From: Anastrepha obliqua
Taxonomy: Eukaryota > Arthropoda > Insecta > Diptera > Tephritidae
DNA: 64,000 nucleotides
Assembly: GCF_027943255.1 (NCBI RefSeq)
Contig: NC_072896.1
Coordinates: forward strand, 34,374,501-34,438,500
Direction: 5' to 3'
Numbering within the stretch: position 1 is the stretch's first letter; every line of letters begins with the position of its first letter. This document shows, piece by piece, positions 11,806-21,924 of the stretch. Position numbers and translations under genes: made by a program. Under the pieces are notes generated by a model, which did no database searches, was not told the origin of the DNA, and saw nothing but the letters and a program-made list of their open reading frames with translations.

Positions 11806-13347
11806 AAAAAAAAATAGTCCGCGAGTAATTTTTTGTATACATAAATCGTACAAAAATGAAATTATGGGTAAAATACGCACGAACTTATGGACTGACCCGA
11901 TATAATTCTGCATATGGTAAATCGATAGTAAACGTTTAAATGCGTTTTTCTCAAAATTATGTTTTTGAACTAGTGATCACTGTAACTTAAAAATCGCTCA
12001 GTAGATTTAAATAGAATTTATACTGCTTCTGAAAAACATTAAAAACTCGTGCCTGATCGAAGGTTTTTAATTTCGAATTTTTTTAAACAAGTAGTTGTCG
12101 TTTTTTTCTCGAAAATCTAAAAAATATTTCCCGAAGCCGCCTTATATTTAATTTTGAAAAAGAAAAAAGGCTTCGATTAGGCACAAGATTATCTAATAAT
12201 TAAACTATTTTTTCTTGTCCGATTGATTTTAGATGAATCTCCAAGGACTTGTGATGATCACCGGAAGGGACTTCTGGAGGAACGGACTCCACACAAATCC
12301 TGATAATTTTTACAATTATTATTATTATTTTTTTTTTTTTGGAAACTTTGCTAAAGTCAAGTCAAAACATGATGTATTAATGATCATTTTTATTTTAAAA
12401 AATAAAGCAACTGACTAGCAAAAAAAAAAATTATTAAAAATCATCATTTTTTCGGGACTCTGACTGCCCCTAACCCCTTAATACACAACAGCTTGTATTA
12501 AGTTGAAATAAGAAATGCTGGGGAAGTACCGATACAAATCGAATTTTTCAAATAAAGAAGTATTTGATGTATTGAGTTAATTGATAAATGAAATATTGTA
12601 AATATTTTCTAAGAACCCAACACGCATTCATTTGAACTTCAGTCATAATTATCTACTTTTGCAGGCAGAAACAGTTTGCTCTGTTTATGTCGGGTATACT
12701 ACTCGTTTTCGCTGGAAAATAATTAAACAGGCAGAAAAAGTTTTTCAAAACAAAAATTAAATAGTTAAAGGGCAAAATAAGTCCCTCCCTATACAAATCT
12801 TCCTCTCAATTAGTTAGCACTTAAATCAGCTACCAGGAAGGCACTACCTTTGCTGCAATTCTCTGTTTTCAGTTTCGCTTAACAACTTCGGTTTGCTGTA
12901 TAGGTACCAACATTTGCATATAAACCTTGCTAAAAGTTAATTTGATAGCCAAAACACACACACACATACAAAGACTGCTCACACACTTACGCTAAATATG
13001 CGAGCTTCAATCCAGCCCGTTAGCATACATCACTTTTAGACAACATTAAGCCGCTGTAAGTCCGCTTAACCGAAACGTTAATATTACCCGTTTGCAGCCT
13101 CCCAAATGTACTGTACCAACAAAAACAAGCCACTAACCAACCACAAAAACCGAAAATCATGCGCCAATAGCCCACGCACATTCACACAAAACCCGCACAA
13201 ATAACAGCCTCAAATTATTTGGTCTGCGCTCACATACACACACACACACAGATATAAATGTGTTCATATATGTACGAGTGTGTGTGGATTAGAGCTTGAC
13301 ATGTAAATAGTGCTTTTGAAAAATTCATTAAGGCGACAAAAACTTAC
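11806..13347. other. No gene recognised; probably intronic near the end
   Basis: AT-rich with poly-T/poly-A and CA tracts near 12960 and 13235. The portion next to 13347 lies downstream of a splice donor on the minus strand, so it is probably first-intron sequence of the gene whose exon is at 13348-13714. No acceptor or second exon was identified here. Confidence 0.5.
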
Positions 13348-13714
13348 CAAAATGATGGGCTATGTGATCGCGCTCCTCTGATTCCTCTGGCATACCGCCG
13401 CCATGCATTGCCATATTTTCCATGCTACTACTACTACCACCACCCGCTCCACCACCACCACCGCCGCCATCATCATCATAGTGATGACTGTGCATATCGC
13501 TGGTGTGCAGGTGTGCGGCATCGACTGTATAGGCGGCAACACCGCCAGCCGCTGAGGCGGACATATGCGAGCAGTACACGAGCGGTAATGGACCACCACC
13601 GCCGCCACCACCACCGCTGCTGCCACCGCCAGGCCACGGCCAGAAGCTGTTAATCCAAATTGCTACAATTAGCAATGAAATTTCCGGTATTTTACGTTTC
13701 CGTTTCATTTTCAT
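13348..13714 (-). CDS. First coding exon of an unrecognised host gene (signal peptide, Gly/His-rich)
   Basis: Starting at the ATG whose first base is 13714 (preceded by ACATA, with A at -3), the frame reads MKMKRKRK, then a hydrophobic ISLLIVAIWINSFW segment: a plausible signal peptide or signal anchor. It is followed by two Gly runs, a HTSDMHSHHYDDD patch, a Ser run, MAMHGGGMPEESEERD and HIAHHFG. The exon ends at a strong splice donor, TTTTG|GTAAGTTT (donor G at 13347), splitting a Gly codon after its first base. The frame stays open upstream to an ATG at 13876 (182 codons in all including readthrough), so a longer Thr/Ala-rich N-terminus is possible. The hydrophobic segment soon after the internal ATG favours the shorter start. 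Unlike the surrounding frames, it combines a donor site, no stops and biased composition. I cannot name the gene. Confidence 0.6.
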
Positions 13715-14040
13715 TATGTGCGATGGCGTCGCTGCTTTTGTTGTTGTCGCTGGATTCTCGGTTGTTAGCAACGCAGCAGTCGTTGTCGCTGTGGACTTTG
13801 TTGTCGGCGCACGCAATTTCATTTGGGTCATTTCGGCACTTTGTGTGCCTTTTGCAATGCGCCAAAAAGTATGCATCGTTGCGCTGCTATTTTATAATGT
13901 TGCCACTGCTCCAATATTTTACACGCTGCTATTATTATTATTGCCGTAACAGTTACAATTATTTGCATGTATGTATTGGTGTATGTGTGTGTGTGTATAG
14001 TCACTAGACAAAATTCATTGGCCTGCTGTTGAAAATCCAC
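13715..14040 (-). promoter_or_regulatory. Presumed 5' untranslated region of the host exon
   Basis: The sequence upstream of the ATG at 13714 stays open in frame for about 54 codons, rich in Thr and Ala codons (TTKSTATTTAALLTTENPAT). Beyond 13876 it becomes AT-rich, with a TG/CA repeat at about 13982-14000. No TATA box or initiator was convincing. The 5' limit is a guess. Confidence 0.3.
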
Positions 14041-14900
14041 TGTAGGTACAGCCTGTGTGCTTTGAGGCTTTACAGACGAATTAGAGTTTCATGGTAGGCG
14101 AGTGAATTATGCTGAAATACAGCTTGAGTGTTGCTGTGGCAGCTGCCTTTGTAAATATATTGCAAGTTGTTACTTTTATTTCAATTTCATTTTTGGTGGA
14201 ATTGGAATTTATGTTATTTTTTGCTTATTTCACGCGTTTAGATGAGAGTTTAAGCTTCGATAGCGTAATTCGATTTAATTTTGTATTTTCTAGTATCTGG
14301 AAATTTTTTTTAATGCCTTTTATAATTTAGGAATTTAACATTTCTTTTTACCTATAATTTTCACGTCTATTTTATAGTTATTTTTTATTTCGTTGTATTT
14401 TGCTTCTTTTCCGGTTTTTCCTTATTTTCTTTTCAAATTTTATTACTCAGTTTTTATAGCGTATTTTAGAAAAGTTAGTTTACTTCCACTTCCACTACGT
14501 CGAGAAATTCTGTAAAAAAACAAACAGTATTTTAGAATTTTTTATAATTTCTGTAAATTGCAATAATTTCACACTAAGAAAATATTCATGATTAAACAGT
14601 TCTATATTGTTTAATTTTAATTTTAAATATATAATATTATGAAATATAAATGAATTTATGTCAAACACATTTTTTTAGAGCTCTTAAAAATAAAACAGAA
14701 ACGTTCAAACCGATTCATAATAGTTAAATAGTCATAGTCTGTGATGCCTTTTTTGCTATAAAAGAGAATTTTTCTCTCTCCATTTTATATGCTTTGTAAG
14801 CAATTTAAAATGTCGAAAATCTTGGTACTTAAAACGCCTTGTTCCCCTATATTTCGATGCTCGCATAAACGGGATACTTGTTCGAATATGCGCTGCTTTT
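14041..14900. other. No gene recognised
   Basis: AT-rich. A plus-strand frame of 73 codons at 14109-14330 is hydrophobic but has no supporting context. It may include promoter DNA for the minus-strand exon. Confidence 0.45.
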
Positions 14901-15810
14901 ATAAAGTTAAGGCAAGCACAAAGTGGCGCACCTAAAGGTCAAGCTTTTTTATGCATTTCGTTTGACATTTTTCAATTCCAGACTAACTCAATTTGAACCA
15001 TGGAAAGATCCACAATCGAGCAACGCGTCAGAATGGTGGCAGGAAATGGGAACAGTGAATGACCAATTTCCGAAGAAAATCTTCTTCAGTGATGAGGCAC
15101 ATTTTCACCTCAGTGGATTCGTCAATAAGCAGAATTGCCGCTTGCCGCATTTGGGCGAATGATATTCCAAGAGTGGCTGCCGAAAATGCACCCACAAAGA
15201 GTGACTCTTTGGTGCGGTTTATGGGCCGGCTGCATCATTGGGCCGTATTTTTTCCAAAATGAGGTCGGTCAGGCAGTTACTGTGAATAGTGTTCGCTATC
15301 GTGCGCTGATAACGAACTTTTAATGACCCGCATTGGAAGATATGCATGTGGACGATATGTGGTTTCAACAGGACGGTGCCACTTGTCGCACAGCTAACGA
15401 AACAATGGCTCCTTTGCGCGAAAAAGTTGATGGCCGAAAAATCTCACGCCGCGGCGATGTCAATTGGCCGCCAAGATCATGTGATTTGACACCGTTGGAC
15501 TTCTTTCTTTGGAATTATTTGAAAGAAAAAGTGCGCGTCGATAAGCCAGTAACAATTGAAGAGCTAAAGGATGAGATAGTTCGGCACATTAACGGCATAG
15601 AACCTCAATTATGCCTCAGCGTCATCGAAAATTCGGACCATCGGATGGAAGTGCACCGCCGAGGCCGCGGCGGCCATTTGGCCAATGTTTTGTTCCATAC
15701 GTAATTGAGCCATACCAGTATTATCAGAAAAAAGAGAAGTGACAATAATTTTCTAAAATAATTGTATTTTATTCAAAATCAACACCGGCCCTTGAAACTT
15801 AGCCACCCTT
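14901..15810 (+). mobile_element. DDE transposon, damaged and internally deleted
   Basis: The 3' end GGCCCTTGAAACTTAGCCACCCTT matches the inverted repeat of the 9373 and 24820 elements; the 5' end is eroded. The start codon near 15000 gives MERSTIEQRVRMVAGNGNSE, then a deletion jumps to KKIFFSDEAHFHLSGFVNKQ. Two frameshifts follow (near 15145 and 15175), then HPQRVTLWCGLWAG, a stop before the final part, and a clean 123-codon frame (15333-15704) with MWFQQDGATCRTA, SCDLTPLDFFLWN and HRRGRGGHLANVLFHT. All three catalytic Asp blocks survive, but most of the DNA-binding region is lost. The second and third Asp are separated by 36 residues by my count. Confidence 0.88.
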
Positions 15811-16136
15811 AATGGTATTTGTACTCTTTGCCCTTACGCAGAATTGACTTCGCGAGAATTTTTATCAACTTGACACACTGAATGTGATAAGTAATAAATT
15901 TTGACTATTAACCTATTAATTTTTTATTTTTTTATTGAAAAATATAGTGCTTTCAATAACAAAGGCCATATTAATCCATGCTTCAAACTTTGAGCAGATT
16001 AATAAAAACTCGACAAACTTTTTAAGCAGGGTTTAAACAAAAATTGGGTACGCTGTTTTATAGCCATTAAACTTTATTGTAAAAAATGCAAGCAGTCTTC
16101 ATCCGAAGCTTTGTTGTATTTTTCATTGGGCAAGAA
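15811..16136. other. No gene recognised
   Basis: AT-rich spacer between the DDE element and the head module. Confidence 0.5.
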
Positions 16137-16374
16137 TTTTTACGTGGCGGGTTCTAACCCCAGCGTACAACCAGATATCCTGGGCTTATTCGCCTTCTCA
16201 CATAAGCTCACTCCCAAACGGGTTTTCGAAAGTTATCCAGAAGATACTTCGGCGAAGCCCGGTAATTGTGAGCCGCTTGGAGTATATCCAGAAGAAACTT
16301 ACTGGCCACTCCCAAGTGAATGGTAATCAGGTACTTTCCCCACTTGCGCGGACTTCTACACACGGAACCATCCT
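16137..16374 (+). repeat. 238-bp head module, copy A
   Basis: Begins TTTTACGTGGCGGGTTCTAA and ends GACTTCTACACACGGAACCA-TCCT. Similar sequence with the same two boundaries occurs at 52541-52776 and 59577-59814, each time directly upstream of an RTE-like reverse transcriptase piece. A GGGTTCTAACCCC stretch resembles a weak Pol III B box, but the other copies read GGGTCCCAAACCC, so I do not claim a promoter. No consistent protein frame runs through the copies. Confidence 0.75.
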
Positions 16375-17055
16375 GCAAAGTATACCCTGCCATCCACTTG
16401 ATGCCAAACGTGGTTTCAGATAGGGTGACTCGCTGCCGTGTGACTTCTTTAACCTCAGAGGATCGTGCGAGCCGCAGAACTTAATTGCTCAGGCACAATT
16501 TTTTATAAGAGCATGCAATTGTTTGCGTATGCCGATGATATTAGCGTATGCCGCGTTGTTAGTTCTGCCTTCTCCAAACTGGGCTAAGAGGCAAAGCGAA
16601 TGGGTCTGGTTGTGGACGAAGACAAGACGAGGTACCTCAAACAAATAGTCGGCGCACTCGCATATCGGCATCCGCGTTACTGTTGACAGCTATGATTTCG
16701 AGGTTGTAAAGGACTTCGTTTATTTGGGACCATCATTAACACCGATAACAATGTCAGGCTTGAAATCCAACGTAGAATCTCGCTTGCCAACAAGTGCTAC
16801 TTTGGACTAAGTAGGCAACTGAGTAGTAAAATGCGCTCTCGAGGAACAAAACTAACATTCTACAAAGCTCTAATCATGCCTGTTCTAAAGTATGGTGCAG
16901 AAGCTTCGACGATGACAACATCCGATGAAGCGACGCTTGGAGTGTTTGAGAGAAAGATTCTGCGTAAGATTTTTCGAACTTTGCACGTTGGTGACGGTGG
17001 GTATCGCATCCGATGAAACAATGAGCTGTATGCGCTTTACGATTCGTTGATTCGT
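16375..17055 (+). pseudogene. RTE-like LINE reverse transcriptase, 3' half
   Basis: Translated blocks in order: GFR-stop-GDSLPCDFFNL (RT motif with the Gln lost), MQLFAYADDISVCRVV (catalytic YADD near 16530), GLVVDEDKTRYL, ANKCYFGLSRQLSSKM, TKLTFYKALIMPVLKYGAEA and FERKILRKIFRTLHVGDGG. The order and spacing fit RTE-like non-LTR ORFs. Stops and frameshifts kill it. It begins immediately at the right edge of the head module, in the middle of the RT. Clade assignment is by motif memory only. Confidence 0.8.
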
Positions 17056-17254
17056 TATATTGGGAAAAAGCGCAACAAACTTAAAAACAAAGAATATCAA
17101 AAATCAACTTTTAAAACTGATTACCCAAACTTTTTTTTCTTCATTATAGTACGGGACATATCTAAAGGCATACTAATTAATCATGTTTTTAGTTTTTGTG
17201 TTTTTTTTTTCATTTTTGTATGTAAAAGAAGTTAGATAAAAAGCCTAAAAAATT

Positions 17255-17640
17255 ATAATATCGTTTTTCATTTTTTTTTTTTTTGTGTGAAAACGAAATT
17301 TCTGAAAATGCCGTACATTTTCCAGCTCTAGACCACCCCGTAGCCGAAACTGTTCACCAACCACAGCAATGGCCACTTCATCAATCGTTGGTACATTGAA
17401 TCGTCTGGCGTGCTCCCCAATTGGTGTTTTATCGGCTTTTATTATAATTTTGTGGCCATCGGTGCGCAACAGATCGAGTGCCACTTTGAACAATTTCACC
17501 AATTCATTGTGTTGATGGAACATTGTTTGCAATTCATTCACGATTGATCTTCTCGTATTCGTCGAAATTGCACAGCGCTGATCTAATTCACGATTCTCAT
17601 CACCAATAAAATATATTTGCAAAAACTGAATTCCAACGAC
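17255..17640 (-). pseudogene. Helitron Rep/helicase-like fragment
   Basis: The minus strand gives QIYFIGDENRELDQRCAIS, then HQHNELVKLFKVALDLL, KIIIKADKTPIGEHARRFN and PTIDEVAIAVVGEQF. This is the pattern of the helitron-like N-terminal/Rep upstream region in animal Helitron proteins, including the HN.LVK.FK and RRFN.PT..EVA signatures. The frame runs into a poly-T tract near 17270 and is lost. No Rep HUH motif or helicase domain is present, and no CTRR end was recognised. Confidence 0.7.
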
Positions 17641-17857
17641 AGCAAATTAATATTAACATAATACACTTACAACCACAACAGAAACGCTCATAAGCATAAA
17701 ATGTCTTAACTCAGGAACGGCTCCACCGATTTCAATCAAACTTCACACAAACCACCTCCTCAAAGATAGAAAAGAACTCTAAAATTTTTGTGTCAATCGG
17801 TTCGGCGGCTCTTGAGTTATAAGATTACCAAGGAAATGTAACTTCTTTTTATATATA

Positions 17858-19171
17858 CAGGGTGGCTGATGAATTTTGCTACATTAAGAACCTCAAATAA
17901 CTTTTCTTTTAGTGTATGGAATTCATTTATTTTTTTTTTTCAAGTTGAAGGTCATTAAATTTTATTAAATGTAGCTTAACTAGTTTTAAAAATAATTGAA
18001 TTTAAATGCCCCCATGCTCGTTGACACAAGTGCGGCATCTTAGTAAAAAGTTGTTCATTGCTGCTTTGAGAGTTGCGACAGGAATAGCCGCAATTGTTGC
18101 CCGAAAGGATTGTTTTAGTTCATCCAAATTTGTTGCCTTTGTTTTATAAACTTCTTGTTTACATAAACCCCACAAGAAAAAGTCAGGTGCAGTAAGGTCA
18201 GGCGACCTGGGGGGCCAACGAAATTCGGAGTTTCTTGAAATCAGTTTATTGGGAAATTTTCGTCGCAACTCTGTCATAACAGTCTGGGCTATGTGAGACG
18301 TTGCCCCATCTTGTTGAAACCACACAGAGTTGAAAGGAATTCTCTTTCGGCGTAGTTCTGGATAGAACAATTCTTTCAGCATTTTCAAATAACGGTCTCC
18401 AGTAACCGTAACGGTGTGACCATTTTCTTCAAAAAAATAAGGCCCGACAATACAGCGTGAAGAAACCGCACACCACACTGTCACGCGAAGAGGATGCAAT
18501 TCCGTCTCGTGGAGTATCTGTGGGTTAGAAATACTCCATATTCGACAATTTTGTTTGTTCACATTGCCGTTTAAATCGAAATGGGCCTCATCAGACATGA
18601 AAAGGCAGTTTAACATGTTTTGGTCTTCTTCCACCATTTGCAGGATCTTCTGGCAAAATTCCAAGCGAATCGGCAAGTCTGCTGAATTCAGTTTGTTAAC
18701 CATTTGAAATTTGTAGGGAAATAAGTCTAAATCTTTGTGCATTATTGTTTCCAAAGACTGTCGGCTGACACCAAGTTGAGCAGATAAGCTTCTTGTTGAA
18801 ACCCTTGGATTGCTTTGTATAGCTGCAGCTACAGCAGCGATCGTTTCCTCCGTCCGAACTGGTGGGCTTCGATGATAAGACCTTCTTGCGACTGTTCCTT
18901 GCTCAGCAAAATTATTCACCAGTCTCATTATGGTCCATCTGTTCGGGGGATCGCCGCCAAACATCCGCCTGTACTCTCTCTGTACCAAAACTACGGACTC
19001 CAGTGCGTGATAGCGGCGGACTATCCAAATTCTTGTTTGCGTGTCCCAGTTATCCATTTTAATAAATTTTAAAGATCAATCTGCAAATTAAAATAAAAAT
19101 GGAACAGATAACTTAAAAAGAAAAAAAGTTATTCAATTCTTTTTTGGTAGCGGCTTTCATCAGCCACCCTG
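17858..19171 (-). mobile_element. Complete DDE transposon with intact transposase
   Basis: A 1314-bp element with terminal inverted repeats CAGGGTGGCTGATGAA and TTCATCAGCCACCCTG, flanked by TA at 17856-17857 and 19172-19173. It carries a single uninterrupted transposase gene (18002-19057, minus). Untranslated ends are about 114-144 bp. A second copy, highly similar but disrupted, is at 34098-35401. The intact frame and clean ends suggest recent movement. Confidence 0.93.
18002..19057 (-). CDS. Transposase, DDE/DDD superfamily (mariner/Tc1-like), 351 aa
   Basis: Cuts and rejoins the element's inverted repeats at TA targets. Residues about 8-60 form a first helix-turn-helix of the DUF4817-like kind (VQREYRRMFGGDPPNRWTI), and about 68-108 a second (STRSLSAQLGVSRQSLETI). 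The catalytic core has SDEAHFDLNGNVNKQN (Asp156), then PFNSVWFQQDGATSH (Asp250) and WPPRSPDLTAPDFFLWG (Asp287, with Asp292 as the alternative third acid). Spacing is 36 residues to Asp287 or 41 to Asp292 by my count. The start codon lies 114 bp inside the right inverted repeat, and the frame has no stop or shift, unlike every other transposase in the window. Activity is inferred, not shown. Confidence 0.93.
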   Translation of the reverse strand: MDNWDTQTRIWIVRRYHALESVVLVQREYRRMFGGDPPNRWTIMRLVNNFAEQGTVARRSYHRSPPVRTEETIAAVAAAIQSNPRVSTRSLSAQLGVSRQSLETIMHKDLDLFPYKFQMVNKLNSADLPIRLEFCQKILQMVEEDQNMLNCLFMSDEAHFDLNGNVNKQNCRIWSISNPQILHETELHPLRVTVWCAVSSRCIVGPYFFEENGHTVTVTGDRYLKMLKELFYPELRRKRIPFNSVWFQQDGATSHIAQTVMTELRRKFPNKLISRNSEFRWPPRSPDLTAPDFFLWGLCKQEVYKTKATNLDELKQSFRATIAAIPVATLKAAMNNFLLRCRTCVNEHGGI

Positions 19172-19603
19172 TATATATAATAATAGATTCCAATTTTTTA
19201 CTAAATTTATATTTTTAAGGACATTTCTTTCCTTAATTTTTTAGCATTTCAGCATCAAGTTTTTCACGTTTTTCGGATTTTTTTTTTTTAATTTTCTGTC
19301 CAGCCAATGAAATTTTTTATCTGAAAAAAACTTATGTTTGATCTATGATCCTTCGGTATTATTGTTTTTTTTTTTTGTTTTGTTTTTTATAATGATTAAT
19401 CTAAGATCTGTTTTTAATGTATTTATTTTTCGAAATTAACGTTTTTTTCATTTCATTTTGTTTTTTTTGTCACCTTTATTTTTCTCTTCAATTTAGTTAT
19501 CAAACCATAGTTATCGTAATCGATAGTTCTCGTGCAGCTAAAGTAACACCATTTATAGGTATACCCAAATTTAATTTCTAATAACTAAAACTGCCCAAAA
19601 ATA
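19172..19603. other. No gene recognised, T-rich
   Basis: Poly-T-rich spacer between the intact transposon and a small MITE. Confidence 0.5.
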
Positions 19604-19800
19604 CTGCTACGGTCCAAAAGGCGAAAAAAGTCACACGAGTAAATCTGGTAGAATATTATATTTAATCATTTAATGCACTCATCCCTCCGATTTGATCCGC
19701 TTAATTGGGTTGCTCGCACGTGTACTAAGAGCCTTTAGTGCAGTATTGTCTATGCTGAATTGTATCTACTCGTGTGACTTTTTTCGCCTTTGGACAGTAG
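19604..19800. mobile_element. Small MITE with long inverted repeats
   Basis: About 197 bp with near-identical inverted ends of about 35 bp: left GGTCCAAAAGGCGAAAAAAG followed by TCACACGAGTA; right is its reverse complement with small gaps. TA flanks both sides (19602-19603 and 19801-19802), as expected of Tc1/mariner-driven insertion. The 115-bp interior has no coding potential. The ends match no transposase-bearing element in this window, so the mobilising partner is unknown. Confidence 0.8.
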
Positions 19801-20221
19801 TAAACGCCGTAATACAAAAGGTGTTATAAATACCTTAATTTTATTGACAAAGCTTACTATTGACGAAATGTTTTGCTTCAGCTCATTAGCGTGTAAATGA
19901 CAAACGATGTAGACAATTCCTACAAATGTTAAGCATGCCTTGCTACCCTGTAGGAAAAAAATACCAATTTCGAAATATCTAGTATTTGCTAGTGAATATG
20001 GAACCTAAACAGTTCCAGCTCACATTGCTATGGCAGATTATCTTCCAAACTTTCTTGGATAGCATAGATGAGGAGTAGGTCACTAGAAAGTGGTGCATCT
20101 CAGTGAAACTTAATCTCAACAACTAATATAATTTTTCGATTCTCAAAAAATATATTATTTACGGAAGAGAATTTAATGCAAATTTTTCATTTCATTTTTC
20201 AAATTTCATTTTGATTAAAAA
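19801..20221. other. No gene recognised
   Basis: AT-rich spacer with short chance frames only. Confidence 0.5.
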
Positions 20222-20666
20222 AACTAGTCTCGAAATGAAAAATTCTTGACCATTTCTGGAATACCTCCCATTAGAGCCTTCACTGTTACGTCTTGCATCT
20301 TCCCACTCGCAGCGTGCCACTTACGTGGAAAATTTTTGACATTCTGAAATATTGTTTTTTGCCCTCTTTAGATTTCTTTTTACTATAGCCCAATATCTCT
20401 CGGTTGGCTGAAGTTCTGAGCAATTGGGAGTATTCGCTACTCTAGGCACAAAATCGATATAATTTTTCTCGTAGCATTTAAGAGCTACTTTATTGTAGAA
20501 GCATGAACGGAGATCAGGCCAAGAGAAGATAGAAATGCCACAGTGATTTTAAATTACCCAAAGTGTCTTTTGTAAGCACTTTTTCACGTGGATTTCTGTG
20601 TTAATAGTGCCCGTAGGGTGGACTGATCACATCATTTCAACGGTGACATTCAATAGGAATCTTGCC
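20222..20666 (-). pseudogene. Tc1/pogo-like transposase C-terminal fragment
   Basis: The minus strand reads HVKKCLQKTLWVI, then SIFSWPDLRSCFYNKVALKC with a catalytic Asp in WPDL, then IDFVPRVANTPNCSELQPTE and RYWAIVKRNLKRAKN with the acidic Glu-Arg-Tyr-Trp block. The family signature is FWPDLASCHY...NPPNCP.LRPIE.YWA. The first Asp region is absent. Several substitutions and at least one stop are present. Confidence 0.75.
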
Positions 20667-20718
20667 ACTCTCTTTCTATCTCGGGAGGAATGAAGTAAGG
20701 GACTTTTATTAAACTACT

Positions 20719-21375
20719 TTGCCACTACAGTCTACACAGATAGTTCAAACAATGAGTGTATTGTTGGAGGGGAAGCTTGTAATCGCTGACTTCACTTTTA
20801 GATGCAACAACGTTATTTTTTCGGATAACCAAGCTGCAATCCAGGCACTGAATTCGACAACAATAAACTCTAAACTGGTTGAACAAAGTAGTATCAGCCT
20901 TACCACCGTGAGCGAAAGTTGGTACTGCAGAATCGGTATTTCCACCACTGAGTGCAATCAAGAATACAATTTTCTCAAAATACCTCAGACTCGCGGATTG
21001 TATATGAAAAGATGAGACAAAGTTAGTAGAACACTATGGCCTATATATATAAACACAAACAATCGTCAACGCTGACAAATATGAAACAAAAGGATGTCTG
21101 CATACTTACGGCAATTATAACTGGCCTCTGGTCTATAGAAGAGCAGGCAGCCAAAATCCTAACACTTTCAATATAAACTGCCATAGTTGTAATCAACCGG
21201 AGAAAAGGGAAACTATCTTTCGTTTCCTCTGTGAATGGCCTGCCCTATGGAAGGCGCCGATGTTAACCTTGGGCAAAGAACATTTTGAAAACCTCGAGGA
21301 GCTGACTGGTACAGACATAAACAACTTTAAAAGGTTTCTCCATCGCACAGACTGGGTTTAATACTGAAGGAATAA
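20719..21375 (+). pseudogene. LINE RNase H domain and C-terminal tail
   Basis: Gives IFSDNQAAIQALNSTTINSK, the RNase H segment with its catalytic Asp, then a degraded stretch, and after a shift the Cys-rich tail: NCHSCNQPEKRETIFRFLCE, then MLTLGKEHFENLEELTG and NFKRFLHRTDW. This is the 3' end of a LINE of the I/LOA/R1 supergroup whose ORF2 ends in RNase H plus a zinc-knuckle-like tail. The reverse transcriptase part is missing. Confidence 0.75.
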
Positions 21376-21924
21376 TTGTTTAACTTATTTGTAGCGAGAA
21401 TGGGGTAACAAAATCATGCGGTAGTACTAACTGGATACTTGATAAATCACCACTTCAACCATCCAACCAACTAGTGCCTGTAGTTACGAAAATTCTGCTT
21501 TTCATGGCACAACTTCATTACCTGCCAAACGAGAATTTTTGTGAGAAACTTCGTCTTTTTGTGTGTCTTAAATTGTTCCGCGACATTTTTTCTAACAGCG
21601 GCAACATAAAACTCTTGGCCAGAAATAATGTACGTTTAACCGTTCATTACGCAGCATTCATATCTTCTTCTTCTTCTTCTTAGCCTCACAGTCCGTGGTG
21701 GACCATAGCTTCATCAACATTCATATCTTTGCCCCCGAAATCCGTGTCCTGCTTTTTGGCACGGTAATAAACCATATCATTCCTCCTTGCATTTTTTTTT
21801 TGTCGTGACAACCAGCAAGTGCAGCACTCAGACATTAAATAAGTCCATTGTACTACGCTTGAATTCCCTTTTATTTTTCTTGAAATCTACTTGATCTCAG
21901 AAGAAATCTGATTAGATCTTGTGG
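21376..21924. other. No gene recognised; short CTT repeat
   Basis: A (CTT)n run sits near 21664-21682. The 69-codon frame at 21474-21683 has no domain. Confidence 0.5.

Noticed and set aside
13360..13653. Val/Ala-rich and His/Tyr-rich frames overlapping the host exon
   Set aside because: Alternate frames of the Gly/His triplet runs; no splice support in those frames.
16137..16374. Pol III B box in the head module (GGTTCTAACCC)
   Set aside because: The motif is not kept in the other two copies, so a Pol III promoter is not supported.
18815..19072. Plus-strand frames opposite the intact transposase
   Set aside because: Antisense shadows of a clear minus-strand gene.
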